A DNA stretch of 64,000 bases from Hymenobacter latericoloratus (GCF_014199535.1 NZ_JACHNV010000003.1:683289-747288), one strand, 5' to 3'. Shown: positions 8,383 through 18,712, counted from the first letter of the stretch. The notes: generated from the letters alone by a model not told the origin. A program made the numbers and translations.

Positions 8383-9396
8383 ATGAACAACACCTTACGA
8401 ATGTCTGAAATTGCCGGTGTGGGCCACTATGTGCCCGACCGGGTCGTAACCAACGCCGACCTCACCACCCTGATGGAAACCACCGACGAGTGGATTCAGG
8501 AGCGCACCGGCATCCGGGAACGGCGCTGGTTTGAAGAAGGCAAAGATACCACGGCCAACATGGGCGCCAACGCGGCCCGCAAAGCCCTCGAAATGGCCGG
8601 CCTCACCCCCGACGATGTGCAGCTGATTGTGTTTGCCACCTTGTCGCCGGACTACTTCTTCCCCGGCTCCGGGGTGCTGCTGCAGCGCGAGTTGGGCATT
8701 CAGGCTCCCATTCCGGCCTTCGACGTGCGCAACCAGTGTTCGGGCTTCGTGTACGCCCTGTCGATGGCCGATCAGTTCATCAAGACCGGCATGTACGACA
8801 CCGTGCTGGTGGTCGGCTCCGAGATTCACTCCTCCGGGCTGGATATCAGCACCCGGGGCCGGGCTGTATCCGTTATTTTCGGCGACGGCGCCGGCGCGGT
8901 GGTACTGCGCCCCAGCACCCGCGAGGAGCACGGCATTCTGAGCACCCACCTCCACTCCCAGGGCGAGCACGCCGAGGAGCTGATTGTGAAAGAGCCCGGC
9001 TCGAATCGCAACAACCGGGTAGAGTACGTGGTAGCCAACGAGCTGGACATGTACCCCTACATGAACGGCCAGAACGTGTTCAAGCACGCGGTGGTCCGTT
9101 TCCCCCAGGTAATTAAGGAGGCTTTGGACCAAAACGGCTACCAGCCCCAGGACCTCGACATGCTGATTCCCCACCAGGCCAACCTGCGCATCACCCAGTA
9201 CGTGCAGCAGAAAATGGGCCTTTCGGATGATAAAATCTTCAGCAACATCCAGCGCTACGGCAACACCACGGCCGCTTCGGTGCCCATTGCGTTAAGCGAA
9301 GCCGTGCAGGAAGGCCGCATCAAGCGCGGCGACCTGGTTTGCCTGGCAGCGTTCGGCTCGGGCTTTACCTGGGCTTCGGCCCTGATTAAATGGTAG
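8383..9396 (+). CDS. fabH: 3-oxoacyl-ACP synthase III (KAS III)
   Basis: The 337-residue enzyme shows the KAS III triad: cysteine in NQCSGF (C119), histidine in PHQANLRI (H264) and asparagine in YGNTTAAS (N294). TTDEWIQERTGIRER near the N-terminus and the C-terminal GDLVCLAAFGSGFTWAS also fit. FabH condenses acetyl-CoA or branched acyl-CoA with malonyl-ACP to start fatty-acid synthesis. The ATG at 8383 is used; a TTG immediately before it and an ATG at 8401 are also in frame. The gene has a candidate promoter and a strong terminator, so it seems monocistronic. Confidence 0.93.
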   Translation: MNNTLRMSEIAGVGHYVPDRVVTNADLTTLMETTDEWIQERTGIRERRWFEEGKDTTANMGANAARKALEMAGLTPDDVQLIVFATLSPDYFFPGSGVLLQRELGIQAPIPAFDVRNQCSGFVYALSMADQFIKTGMYDTVLVVGSEIHSSGLDISTRGRAVSVIFGDGAGAVVLRPSTREEHGILSTHLHSQGEHAEELIVKEPGSNRNNRVEYVVANELDMYPYMNGQNVFKHAVVRFPQVIKEALDQNGYQPQDLDMLIPHQANLRITQYVQQKMGLSDDKIFSNIQRYGNTTAASVPIALSEAVQEGRIKRGDLVCLAAFGSGFTWASALIKW

Positions 9397-9453
9397 GAAG
9401 CCGCTGAGCACAGCAACGGCCCGGGCGGTAGCTTCCGGGCCCTACGCCCGCAG

Positions 9454-9492
9454 AAAAGCGCGGCCGGTGCCCGTCACCGGCCGCGCTTTTTG
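9454..9492 (+). terminator. Intrinsic terminator after fabH
   Basis: A perfect 16-bp stem (AAAAGCGCGGCCGGTG and complement) with the loop CCCGT ends in TTTTT. Confidence 0.92.
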
Positions 9493-9545
9493 CAAAACCT
9501 TACATCTTCGTCCTGTCACTCCTGGCTTCGCCGCCTTTCACCCAC

Positions 9546-10205
9546 GTGCCCAGCTACACCGAGGAAAACTATCTAAAAGCCATCTACAAGCTGGCCGAGG
9601 CCGCTCCTGGCACCGAGGTCAGCACCAACAGCGTGGCCGAGGCCCTGCAAACGCGCGCCGCCTCGGTGACGGACATGCTGCGCCGCCTCGGCGAGAAAGG
9701 CCTGCTGCACTACACCCGCTACCGGGGCGTGACGCTCACGGCCGAAGGCCGCCGCCTGGCCCTGCTTACCATCCGTAAGCACCGCCTCTGGGAGGTATTT
9801 CTGGTGCAGCAGTTGGGCTTCAGCTGGGACGAGGTGCACGAGGTGGCCGAGCAGATGGAGCACATCGACTCTGACCTGCTCATTCAGCGCCTCGACGAGT
9901 TTCTGGGCTACCCCCAACTGGACCCGCACGGCGACCCTATCCCAACGGCCGAGGGGGTGTTGTACCGCCCCCAACACCGGCTGCTGGCCGATCTGCGCCC
10001 CGGCGACCAGGGCACCGTGGTAGCCGTCAAGAATACTTCCGGGCCCTTTCTGCAGTACCTGGATAAAGCAGGCCTGAAGCTGGGCACGCACATTGAAGTA
10101 TTGGATAAGATCCAATTTGATAACTCGCTTGAAATCAGAATTAATAAAACGAAAGAATATCTGATTTCCGCTGAGGTCAGCCGCAATTTGTTCGTGACGG
10201 GCTGA
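9546..10205 (+). CDS. DtxR/MntR-family metal-dependent regulator
   Basis: The 219-residue protein starts at a GTG (PSYTEENYLKAIYKLAE follows), with no ATG nearby that keeps the first helix. Residues 1-65 form the winged helix-turn-helix (VSTNSVAEALQTRAASVTDMLRRL). Residues 70-140 match the metal-binding and dimerisation domain (HRLWEVFLVQQLGFSWDEVHEVAEQMEHI). The last about 70 residues resemble the SH3-like FeoA domain. Such proteins repress manganese or iron uptake genes when metal is bound. No transporter gene is adjacent, so its targets lie elsewhere. Confidence 0.9.
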   Translation: MPSYTEENYLKAIYKLAEAAPGTEVSTNSVAEALQTRAASVTDMLRRLGEKGLLHYTRYRGVTLTAEGRRLALLTIRKHRLWEVFLVQQLGFSWDEVHEVAEQMEHIDSDLLIQRLDEFLGYPQLDPHGDPIPTAEGVLYRPQHRLLADLRPGDQGTVVAVKNTSGPFLQYLDKAGLKLGTHIEVLDKIQFDNSLEIRINKTKEYLISAEVSRNLFVTG

Positions 10206-10296
10206 GGAACCTTGCTGCCGGCTGCCGGGCCGGCTGCCAGTCTGCGAGCCAGCTGAGTGGGTACCCGTCCGGCTGCTTTTCCCGAGGCCGAACCCC

Positions 10297-10304
10297 TACC
10301 TTTG
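10297..10304 (+). promoter_or_regulatory. Candidate -7 box for mnmE
   Basis: TACCTTTG is a perfect TAnnTTTG match 27 bases before the GTG start chosen for mnmE. No -33 TTG is evident. Confidence 0.5.
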
Positions 10305-10331
10305 CGGCCAACCCTATCCTCTTTTGCCGCC

Positions 10332-11720
10332 GTGGCTGCTCTTCCTACCTCCCTTTCCGATACCATCGTTGCCCTCTCGACGCCGCCCGGCGCCGGCGCC
10401 ATTGCCCTGGTCCGCCTCTCGGGGCCCGAGGCCATTCGCCTCACCGATGAGGTGTTTGCCGGCAAGCCCCTGCGCAACCAGCCCGGCCATACGCTGCACT
10501 ACGGCACCATCCGGGATGGGGAGCGGATTATTGATGAGGTAGTTGTTTCGCTGTACCGGGGGCCACATTCCTACACCCGCGAGGACGTAGTGGAAATCAG
10601 CACCCACGGCTCCGATTACATTGTGCAGGAACTGCTAGGACTGCTGACCCGGCGCGGAGCCCGCCTGGCTGAAGCCGGCGAGTTCACTAAGCGGGCCTTT
10701 TTGCACGGCGCCTTTGATCTGGCCCAGGCTGAAGCCGTGGCCGACCTGATTGCCGCCGACTCGGCGCTGTCGCACCAAGTAGCCCTGCGCCAGATGCGCG
10801 GGGGCTTTTCGCAGGAACTACAGAACCTGCGCGGCCGCTTGGTGCAGTTTGCCGCCCTGCTGGAGCTGGAGCTGGACTTCGGCGAAGAAGACGTGGAGTT
10901 TGCCGACCGGACCGGGCTGGTGCAGCTCCTGCAGGAAGTTCAGGCGCTGGTGCGCCGGCTGTTGCGGTCCTTTGAGCTGGGCAACGTCATCAAGCATGGC
11001 GTAACCACCGTTATTGCCGGGCGGCCCAATGCTGGTAAAAGCACCCTGCTCAATGCCCTGCTCAATGAGGAACGGGCCATCGTATCAGACATTGCCGGCA
11101 CCACCCGCGACCTGATTGAGGATGAGGTCAGCATCGAGGGCATCCGCTTCCGCTTCGTGGACACGGCCGGCCTGCGCGACACTACCGATGTAGTTGAGTC
11201 TATTGGGGTAGAGCGCACGCGCAAGCGCGTACAGCAGGCAGCATTGGTTGTATATCTGTTTGATATCAAGACGACTACCCCCCAGCAGCTTGAAGAGGAA
11301 ATTGAAGGGCTGCAGGCTCCGGTGGGCACTTCGGTTTTGGCCGTGGGCAATAAGTCGGATGTGGCTTCCGGGCCGGAGCTGGCCGCATTCCGGAACCGCC
11401 CGGGCACTGTGCTCATCGCGGCTTCGCGGGGGGATGGCCTCGACGAACTGCGGCAGGAGCTACTGGCTCTGGTGCGAGTTGACGGCCTCGACCGCACCGG
11501 CGCCAGCACCATCGTCACCAATGTGCGTCATGCCCGCAGTCTGGAGCAGGCAACTCAGCATCTTGATGCTGTGCTGACGGGCCTGAGCAGTGGGGCTGGC
11601 ACCGAGCTGCTGGCCGCCGACCTGCGCCACGCCCTAGCGGCCCTGGGCCAGATTACCGGCGAAATCAGCAACGACGACTTGCTCACCAGCATCTTTACCC
11701 AGTTCTGCATTGGTAAGTAG
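10332..11720 (+). CDS. mnmE: tRNA modification GTPase MnmE
   Basis: MnmE with MnmG adds the carboxymethylaminomethyl group at the wobble uridine of certain tRNAs. The 462-residue product has the N-terminal tetrahydrofolate-binding domain (DTIVALSTPPGAGAIALVRLSG), a central helical domain, the inserted G domain (GRPNAGKSTLLN, DTAGLRDT, NKSD) and the C-terminal FCIGK motif with the essential cysteine. The GTG at 10332 is chosen because it lies between the promoter box and the first family motif. The open frame extends to a GTG at 10257, but that would overlap the promoter element and add 25 unrelated residues. Confidence 0.94.
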   Translation: MAALPTSLSDTIVALSTPPGAGAIALVRLSGPEAIRLTDEVFAGKPLRNQPGHTLHYGTIRDGERIIDEVVVSLYRGPHSYTREDVVEISTHGSDYIVQELLGLLTRRGARLAEAGEFTKRAFLHGAFDLAQAEAVADLIAADSALSHQVALRQMRGGFSQELQNLRGRLVQFAALLELELDFGEEDVEFADRTGLVQLLQEVQALVRRLLRSFELGNVIKHGVTTVIAGRPNAGKSTLLNALLNEERAIVSDIAGTTRDLIEDEVSIEGIRFRFVDTAGLRDTTDVVESIGVERTRKRVQQAALVVYLFDIKTTTPQQLEEEIEGLQAPVGTSVLAVGNKSDVASGPELAAFRNRPGTVLIAASRGDGLDELRQELLALVRVDGLDRTGASTIVTNVRHARSLEQATQHLDAVLTGLSSGAGTELLAADLRHALAALGQITGEISNDDLLTSIFTQFCIGK

Positions 11721-12037
11721 CTCCTCCTACGACCCGGAGCAGCTAATATTCGTTCTGTTGCGGTGGAGAAACTGTCGTAGCAGTCAGGCACTCCCTCCGG
11801 CCGTAGGGCACTACGCCCGCCCCGTTGTACAAAATCAGGGCGGAAATGCGGTAACCGAGCGGAAAAAGTCGGGTTATATGCCGGACTTGTCAGGCCGGGG
11901 GCTTTTCTTTGCGCTTTACCCAACTCAAACAACAACCTGGGTCGGATTGTAGTATAGGCGCCAAACTCTCACGGGGTTTTACTGCTAGTTGGTAATTCTT
12001 TAGTTTCGCCCCGCAACCCACCCTTCAACCCAAGCTT
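11721..12037. other. Intergenic region before gltA
   Basis: No gene is supported in these 317 bases. A candidate -7-like box TAGTTTCG lies at 12001-12008, 29 bases before the gltA ATG. A weak CCGCCC/GGGCGG inverted repeat occurs around 11818-11844. An 80-codon frame overlapping the end of mnmE has no family-like features and is not called. Confidence 0.5.
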
Positions 12038-13330
<1,293 letters not shown>

Positions 13331-13347
13331 TGGTTCTGCCCTGTCAA

Positions 13348-13389
13348 CAGAAAATAAAAAGCCCGCTACAGCGGGCTTTTTATTTTCTG
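13348..13389. terminator. Intrinsic terminator, bidirectional
   Basis: A perfect 19-bp stem around the loop TACA, with GC core GCCCGC and flanking A and T tracts, separates gltA from the convergent small secreted-protein gene. Confidence 0.92.
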
Positions 13390-13421
13390 GATATTCAGTT
13401 CGAATATCGTTATCGAGCCAA

Positions 13422-13784
13422 TTAACGCACGTTCGCGGCGGTAAAAGTCTGTTTCATGTCGTCGTAGGCAGCTAGCTGCTTCGGCCGTAGCACGCAGGCC
13501 AAGTCCCACTCGTAGCGCATTTGGATGTCGGCCAGCGCTTTGTCCAACTCTTCAGCGTCGGTACTGAATTGCTTGCGTGCTTCCGCCATTTCCGTAAGCA
13601 AGCGCAGGTTCAGCTGACGCACTTTCACATATTGTCCTTCGCTGAGCTTGGTCCGCTCAGCTATGCGGCGGGTGAGCTCGCTAGCCCGGGCCGTTAATTT
13701 TCCGCCGTCGCCGGGAGCGGCCTGGGCGGCAGTTCCTGCGGTTACCAGCAATGCAAATGCAAGGCAAACGAATACGTTTTTCAT
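13422..13784 (-). CDS. Small secreted helical protein, copy 1 (Spy/CpxP-like)
   Basis: The 120-residue protein has a signal peptide (MKNVFVCLAFALLVTAGTAAQA). The rest is predicted largely alpha-helical and charged, with SEGQYVKVRQLNLRLLTEM and a terminal segment YEWDLACVLRPKQLAAYDDM. The closing LRPKQLAAY recalls the LTxxQ motif of Spy and CpxP, periplasmic chaperones; this likeness is by eye only. It is clearly paralogous to the gene just upstream on the same strand (13970-14338), so the two arose by tandem duplication. Confidence 0.8.
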   Translation of the reverse strand: MKNVFVCLAFALLVTAGTAAQAAPGDGGKLTARASELTRRIAERTKLSEGQYVKVRQLNLRLLTEMAEARKQFSTDAEELDKALADIQMRYEWDLACVLRPKQLAAYDDMKQTFTAANVR

Positions 13785-13921
13785 AGTGGTGTAGGGTTAG
13801 TGGAGGATGAAACCAAAAAGAAAATCGACTCTATAGCAGGTAGTTAAATATAGTACATATGTATAACATATTCAATATTATATTTTAACAAAATCATGTC
13901 ATTTGGTTTTTGCAGGTAGCT

Positions 13922-13961
13922 CACCCGCAGAGTCCCCTACTCAGTGGGGGCCCTGCGGGTG
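13922..13961. repeat. Hairpin between the paralogous genes
   Basis: CACCCGCAG and CTGCGGGTG form a 9-bp stem extended inside by CCCC/GGGG. It sits immediately after the stop of the upstream paralogue and may end its transcript, although no T-run follows on the minus strand. Confidence 0.55.
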
Positions 13962-13969
13962 TAAGCCTG

Positions 13970-14338
13970 CTACTTGGGGGTAGCGCCCAATGCCGTCATG
14001 CTGGTGCGGCTCTGCTGAAACAGGGCGAGCTGGGCCGGACGCAGCATAGCGGTCAGGTCGGTTTCGTAGCGGGCCTGCGCTTCGGCCAGGCGCTGATCCA
14101 GCAGGGCGGCATCCCCGGCAAAGCGGGTTTTCAGGTCTTCCTGCTCCAGCAGCATGCGGATGTTGAGTTGCTTTAGCCGCAGATATTGCCCTTCATCGAG
14201 GCGGGCTTTGTCTGAGATGGAACGGGTTAGAGCCGTTGCGCGAGCCTGGATGCTGGTAGGGCTATCGGGCTCAGTACCGGCGAGCACCGCGCCTTGCAAG
14301 CCGAACAGCAAAACCGCGAAGAGAGTAGCTTTTTTCAT
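13970..14338 (-). CDS. Small secreted helical protein, copy 2 (Spy/CpxP-like)
   Basis: The 122-residue product begins MKKATLFAVLLFGLQGAVLAG, a typical signal peptide. The body aligns along its whole length with the neighbouring copy: RATALTRSISDKARLDEGQY here against RASELTRRIAERTKLSEGQY there, then LKQLNIRML against VRQLNLRLL, and LRPAQLALF against LRPKQLAAY. An in-frame ATG at 14422 would add 28 polar residues and bury the signal peptide, so it is rejected. Function is unknown; a periplasmic helical protein is inferred. Confidence 0.8.
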   Translation of the reverse strand: MKKATLFAVLLFGLQGAVLAGTEPDSPTSIQARATALTRSISDKARLDEGQYLRLKQLNIRMLLEQEDLKTRFAGDAALLDQRLAEAQARYETDLTAMLRPAQLALFQQSRTSMTALGATPK

Positions 14339-14439
14339 GGTGTTGTAATAAAAGTGAATGGAAAACGAGGAAACCCGGCAACGCTCTGAAAAGGGGTGGA
14401 TGTAACACAAATCCTTCTTCATGTGATTTCCGGGGTGGC

Positions 14440-14447
14440 CAAATATA
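14440..14447 (-). promoter_or_regulatory. Candidate -7 box for the small secreted protein gene
   Basis: On the minus strand TATATTTG matches TAnnTTTG about 100 bases before the start at 14338. The surrounding region 14440-14530 is markedly AT-rich. Confidence 0.4.
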
Positions 14448-14570
14448 TACTCTACTATTTAATAAAAAAAAGATTTTCTATAACTATTCTACTTTAATAC
14501 TTTCACCAAAAAGTTCTATTCGCCTCATTTTGAATCCGGTAATAATCGTATCGCAAAGGAATACTACAAC

Positions 14571-14603
14571 ACAAAAAAGCCCGGTTGCACAGGCAACCGG
14601 GCT
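14571..14603 (-). terminator. Intrinsic terminator after the PorE-like gene
   Basis: AGCCCGGTTGC pairs with GCAACCGGGCT around a 4-base loop; on the minus strand six T residues follow. Confidence 0.9.
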
Positions 14604-14629
14604 CCAAAGCGAGTAACTAATCTTACCTC

Positions 14630-16579
14630 TTACAGGATACGAAGCTCAATACGCCGGTTCTGTTGCCGGTGTTCATCGGAGTCGTTTGGGTTTAGCGGCT
14701 TGGTTTCACCGTAGCCTCTGAAGCGCAACCGAGCAGCCTTCACTCCTTGGCTCACTAGGTACGTGTACACCGATTTTGCCCGATTCTGTGACAAAACCAG
14801 ATTGTCATCATCGGAACCTACGTCATCGGTGTGGCCGGAAATCTCAACCTGAATGTCGGGGTACTGCTTCATGAAGTTGATTAGACGGTTCAGCTCCGTC
14901 CGTGACTTGGGCTTTAGCTCGTACTGTTTCGTGTCGAAAAACAGGTTGTTCAGCACGATGCTGCGGCCTGACCGTACGGGTTCAAGGTAGATATCCAGGG
15001 TCAGGGGGTCGAAATTGCGCTTATCGCTGTAGTCAAAGCTCAGGCTCTTCATCAGATACTTGTCGGCGGCGGCGTACATGGCGTACTGCCGACCTTCGTT
15101 CAGTACCACGGTGTATTCGCCATTTTCGGCGTCAGAGCCTACGTACTGCACCAGCTCATCAGTGTTCAGGTCGTAGAGCTGCACATCGGCCCGGATTGGT
15201 TTCTTGGTGTAGGCATCGAATACCCGCCCTTGCGTGTAGGTACTGGTTTCGCGGGCCTTGACTTCCTTGGGCACTTCGAAACCGAACAGCTCTACCGGCC
15301 GGTCGCGCTCCTGCCGGACGCCCGGCTCCGCCGCCCGGGAGCGGGAGCAGAAGCCGCGGCGGTTATCGGAACTGATGAAGAGGGAGGCTTCGTTCTCGAA
15401 GGTATTCAAGGGGTAGCCGAGGTTCTGGGGCGCCCCCCATTTACTGCCCGCCACCTGCTCGCAGCGGTACACATCCAGCCCGCCCATGCCCACCAGCCCA
15501 TCGGTAACGTAGTAGAGGGTAGTGCCGCTGGCGTGAATAAAGGGCGCCATATCCTTGCCGGAGGTATTTACCGGTTCCCCCAGGTTGCGGGCCAGCGTCC
15601 AGTTACCGTCGGCATCGAGGGTAGTCACGTAGATGTCTTCCTGGCCCTTCCCGCCCCGCCGAGTGCTGGTGAAATACAGGGTGCGCCCGTCAGCGGAGAG
15701 CGTGGGCTGCGAGTCCCACTCCGAGGAATTGACGTTGCGACCCAGATTCTGGGGCTTACTCCAGGTATTGCCCGTGCGCCGGGAAATGTACAGGTCGCAG
15801 TTGCCCACGGAGTTAGGCCGGTCGCAGGAGGCAAATACCAGCGTCTTGCCGTCGCCGGAGATGGTGCCAGCTCCTTCGTTGTAGGGGGTATTGATGGCGG
15901 TTGAAATGGAGGCCGGCGCCCCCATGCTGCCATCCTTATTCTGGCGGCTGACAAACAGGTCTTCCCCGCTTTCCGCTGTGGGCCGCCCCGTAAACAGTAG
16001 AAAGCGGCTGTCGGCCGTCAGGGCCGGGAAATACTGAAAGCGGTAGGTGTTCAGAGGCTCTGGCAGGCGCTCGGGCTGGATGCCGGTGGGAGCAGCCAGA
16101 GCCTTCTGGGCAAACTCGCAGTTGAGAAGCTGCCGCTGGGCCCGGGGGGCGTAGCGGGGGCTTTTCGTGGCGGTTTTCAGGTACTTTTTATAGCTATCTG
16201 CCGCCGCCGCATACTCCCCAAAGCTCATGGCCAGCTCCCCCAGGGTGTAGTAATCATTGGCCCGGCCGGGGTCCAGGGGAAGTTTGGCCAGTCCGTCGCG
16301 GTAGGCTTCAAAGGCGGAGCGGTTTTCGCCGAGCGCCTTCAGCAGCGAGCCTTTCATGACGTAAGGCTCCCCCAGGGACGGAAACTTCTGGTTGAGTTGG
16401 GTAAGGGTTTCAATGGCCTTGCTGAAATCCCGGTCCTTGGCCTGCGCCTGTGCCTTGTCCCATAAATTCCGGGCTTTCGTATTGGTACTACTCAGCTTGG
16501 CCTGAGCAGTGGCATCCAGGGAAATAACCTCACTCACTGCCAGCAACACCACGAACGGAACTATAAACAAAGGGCGCAT
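14630..16579 (-). CDS. PorE-like OmpA-family protein (TPR, PD40 propeller, regulatory domain, OmpA)
   Basis: This 649-residue protein has a signal peptide, TPR-type helices (about 35-150, for example FSKAIETLTQLNQKFP), and PD40/WD40-like blades (about 180-430, with repeats such as TISGDGKTLVFAS and TLSADGRTLYFTSTRRGG). A carboxypeptidase-regulatory-like domain follows (about 455-540, TQGRVFDAYTKKPIRADVQL), and a C-terminal OmpA peptidoglycan-binding domain ends the chain (about 545-649, SGHTDDVGSDDDN and NRRIEL). This order is that of PorE of Porphyromonas gingivalis, a periplasmic component of the T9SS. Other OmpA/PD40 proteins share the layout, so a role in secretion is likely but unproven. 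It starts 14 bases after the queE stop and probably shares its transcript. Confidence 0.88.
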   Translation of the reverse strand: MRPLFIVPFVVLLAVSEVISLDATAQAKLSSTNTKARNLWDKAQAQAKDRDFSKAIETLTQLNQKFPSLGEPYVMKGSLLKALGENRSAFEAYRDGLAKLPLDPGRANDYYTLGELAMSFGEYAAAADSYKKYLKTATKSPRYAPRAQRQLLNCEFAQKALAAPTGIQPERLPEPLNTYRFQYFPALTADSRFLLFTGRPTAESGEDLFVSRQNKDGSMGAPASISTAINTPYNEGAGTISGDGKTLVFASCDRPNSVGNCDLYISRRTGNTWSKPQNLGRNVNSSEWDSQPTLSADGRTLYFTSTRRGGKGQEDIYVTTLDADGNWTLARNLGEPVNTSGKDMAPFIHASGTTLYYVTDGLVGMGGLDVYRCEQVAGSKWGAPQNLGYPLNTFENEASLFISSDNRRGFCSRSRAAEPGVRQERDRPVELFGFEVPKEVKARETSTYTQGRVFDAYTKKPIRADVQLYDLNTDELVQYVGSDAENGEYTVVLNEGRQYAMYAAADKYLMKSLSFDYSDKRNFDPLTLDIYLEPVRSGRSIVLNNLFFDTKQYELKPKSRTELNRLINFMKQYPDIQVEISGHTDDVGSDDDNLVLSQNRAKSVYTYLVSQGVKAARLRFRGYGETKPLNPNDSDEHRQQNRRIELRIL

Positions 16580-16593
16580 AGGCGGGTAGGGCG

Positions 16594-17244
16594 CTACGGA
16601 ATATCGAGAAACTTATGCGTCTGCAGCGACACCTGCCACTGCGGATTAGCTTTTACGTAGTCAACAATCAGCGGCATCATGGCCGGGGCTTTGCTCCACT
16701 CGGGCTGCAGGTACAACCGGCACCCGGGCCCGACCTGGGCGGCGTGCTGCTCGGCCCAGTCGAAGTCGCTTTTGTTGAACACCACGATTTTCAACTCGTG
16801 GGCCGCAGCCAGCACCGAGGGCAGCGGGGCCTTGAATTTTTTGGGGGAAACGCAGATCCAGTCCCACTGCCCACTCAGGGGGTAAGCACCGCTGGTTTCA
16901 ATCCAGGTGCGGCAGCCGGCCTGGCGCAAAGCGGCGGTTAGGGGCTCCAGATCGTGCATCAGGGGCTCACCACCGGTTATTACTACGTTACGACCCGGCT
17001 CGGTGGTTACAGCTGCGACTAATTCGGCTACATGCTGCCGGGGGTGCGCATCCACGGGCCAGGATTCTTTCACATCGCACCATACGCAGCCCACGTCGCA
17101 GCCGCCGAGGCGGATGAAGTAGGCGGCGCGGCCGGTGTTGTAGCCCTCGCCCTGAATAGTGTAAAACTGCTCCATCACGGGCAGGGTGGGCGCCGCAGCC
17201 GCCTGGGCCGGGGCCGCCGACGTAACAGGAAGTTCGTGCAGCAA
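16594..17244 (-). CDS. queE: 7-carboxy-7-deazaguanine synthase QueE
   Basis: This radical-SAM enzyme makes the 7-deazaguanine core for queuosine in tRNA. The 216-residue protein carries the cluster motif CDVGCVWC (C49, C53, C56), preceded by the substrate loop MEQFYTIQGEGYNTGRAAYFIRLGG. GGEPLMHDLEPL and the SAM-binding ETSGAYPL follow. The tail SLQTHKFLDIP is family-like. An N-terminal Ala/Pro-rich stretch of about 20 residues is extra. It is the first gene of a two-gene unit with the PorE-like gene; a functional link between the two is not obvious. Confidence 0.93.
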   Translation of the reverse strand: MLHELPVTSAAPAQAAAAPTLPVMEQFYTIQGEGYNTGRAAYFIRLGGCDVGCVWCDVKESWPVDAHPRQHVAELVAAVTTEPGRNVVITGGEPLMHDLEPLTAALRQAGCRTWIETSGAYPLSGQWDWICVSPKKFKAPLPSVLAAAHELKIVVFNKSDFDWAEQHAAQVGPGCRLYLQPEWSKAPAMMPLIVDYVKANPQWQVSLQTHKFLDIP

Positions 17245-17472
17245 AATCGGGTAATCTGAAAAACAACAATAGGGATTCCGGGGATAAGCAACACACCTAG
17301 TGCCCAGCCTATTTTCCGGCAGCCCAATCTTAAAAGTAGTACACAGCCCCGAATTCTAAAAGCCTGAGCAGGTTTTCATTGGATTTTACGAAACAAAGTC
17401 GCGGTTGAGCTTCCCGCTCTTATCGGCAGGTAACGAAAACGCGCCCGGTAAAGTCGTGAGCAGCAAACAACA

Positions 17473-17502
17473 CGGCCCCCTGATGCGGGCATCAGAGGGC
17501 CG
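17473..17502 (-). terminator. Probable terminator after folD
   Basis: CGGCCC plus TGATGC pair with GCATCA plus GGGCCG around GGG. On the minus strand the sequence TGTTGTTTG follows, a weak T-rich tail. Apart from this, the 287 bases between queE and folD show nothing I can identify, and no preQ1 riboswitch pattern was recognised. Confidence 0.6.
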
Positions 17503-17531
17503 GATGGGTAACGCGTATCAGGAGCGAGAAA

Positions 17532-18443
17532 CTACTTGGGGTACACTTCTCCCTTGGCCGCCCGCAGGGTGTTGAGCAGCAGCATGGCAATGGTCATGGG
17601 GCCTACCCCACCCGGCACGGGCGTGATGTAAGAGGTGAGGGGTGCTACCTCAGCAAAGTTCACGTCGCCCTTCAGCGCCCATCCCGATTTCTTGGTGGCA
17701 TCTTCTACCCGGGTAGTGCCCACGTCGATAACCACCGCCCCGGGCTTCACCATGTCGGCCGTTACGAACTCCGGCCGGCCCAGGGCAGCTACCAGAATAT
17801 CAGCAGTGCGGGTAATATCGGCCAGGTTCTGGGTGCGCGAGTGGCATAAAGTAACCGTGCAGTTGCCGGGCTCCAAGTTCTTGGCCAGCAAGATGCTAAC
17901 CGGCGTCCCGACAATGTTGCTACGCCCGATTACTACGCAGTGCTTGCCATCCGTCACGAGTTCGTAGCGGCGTAGCAGCTCCACGATGCCGGAAGGGGTA
18001 GCAGGCAGCAGGGCCGGCAGCCCAGCCACCATCCGCCCGATGTTCATGGGATGGAAGCCATCCACATCCTTCTCGGGCCGCACGGCTTCGATGACCTTGT
18101 TGGTGTCAATGTGCCGGGGTAGCGGCAGCTGCACAATGAACCCGTCTATTTCCGGGTCTTGGTTCAGCTCTTCCACTTTGGCCAGCAGCTCCGCCTCCGT
18201 AATATCATCCTCGAAGCGCAGCAGCGTGCTCCCGAAGCCTACCCGCTCGCAGGCCAGCACCTTGTTGTGCACGTAGGTTTCCGAGCCCCCGTCGTGGCCT
18301 ACCAGGATGGCGGCCAGGTGGGGCACCTTCTGGCCGGCCGCGCGGCGCTGGGCTACCTCAGCGGCAATTTCTTCTTTGATGGCCTCGGCGGTTTGCTTGC
18401 CGTCGATGAGGCGGTAGGTAATGGCGTCGGGGGCGGTGGTCAT
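17532..18443 (-). CDS. folD: Methylenetetrahydrofolate dehydrogenase/cyclohydrolase FolD
   Basis: The bifunctional enzyme interconverts methylene-, methenyl- and 10-formyl-tetrahydrofolate. From the ATG at 18443 it has 303 residues, with the active-site segment [29 protein letters not shown], the [14 protein letters not shown] loop, the NADP-binding [17 protein letters not shown], and the C-terminal [15 protein letters not shown]. The frame is open further upstream, but that stretch overlaps the preceding small gene, so this start is preferred. It lies 10 bases after that gene's stop. Confidence 0.95.
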   Translation of the reverse strand: MTTAPDAITYRLIDGKQTAEAIKEEIAAEVAQRRAAGQKVPHLAAILVGHDGGSETYVHNKVLACERVGFGSTLLRFEDDITEAELLAKVEELNQDPEIDGFIVQLPLPRHIDTNKVIEAVRPEKDVDGFHPMNIGRMVAGLPALLPATPSGIVELLRRYELVTDGKHCVVIGRSNIVGTPVSILLAKNLEPGNCTVTLCHSRTQNLADITRTADILVAALGRPEFVTADMVKPGAVVIDVGTTRVEDATKKSGWALKGDVNFAEVAPLTSYITPVPGGVGPMTIAMLLLNTLRAAKGEVYPK

Positions 18444-18453
18444 AGGTACGGGA

Positions 18454-18645
18454 TTAAGCTGGGTCCTGAGGTTGGTTAGGCGTTGATTTGTTTTCGTGGG
18501 CGGCAATGGCGGCGGTACCGGCGGCCTGCAGCGCGGCTTCCATGGCGGGCCAGTCGTCGCGCCACCGGAACTTGCGCTCCTGCCCTTTAATGATTTTGTC
18601 TAGCTGCTCCTGGCTCGTACAGTTCTTGAGAAGGGTATCGGACAT
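18454..18645 (-). CDS. Small hypothetical protein upstream of folD
   Basis: The 63-residue product begins [21 protein letters not shown] and has a charged middle ([18 protein letters not shown]) and a polar tail. It has no signal peptide or membrane helix and belongs to no family I recognise. Its stop lies 10 bases before the folD start on the same strand, and codon use is like that of neighbours, which supports it as a real gene cotranscribed with folD. Confidence 0.6.
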   Translation of the reverse strand: MSDTLLKNCTSQEQLDKIIKGQERKFRWRDDWPAMEAALQAAGTAAIAAHENKSTPNQPQDPA

Positions 18646-18712
18646 GTTTGGGGGTAGTAAATCAGTACACGCCCTGTCAAGAAGTGTAGGAGGTGAAAAA
18701 TTAAAGTGAGAG

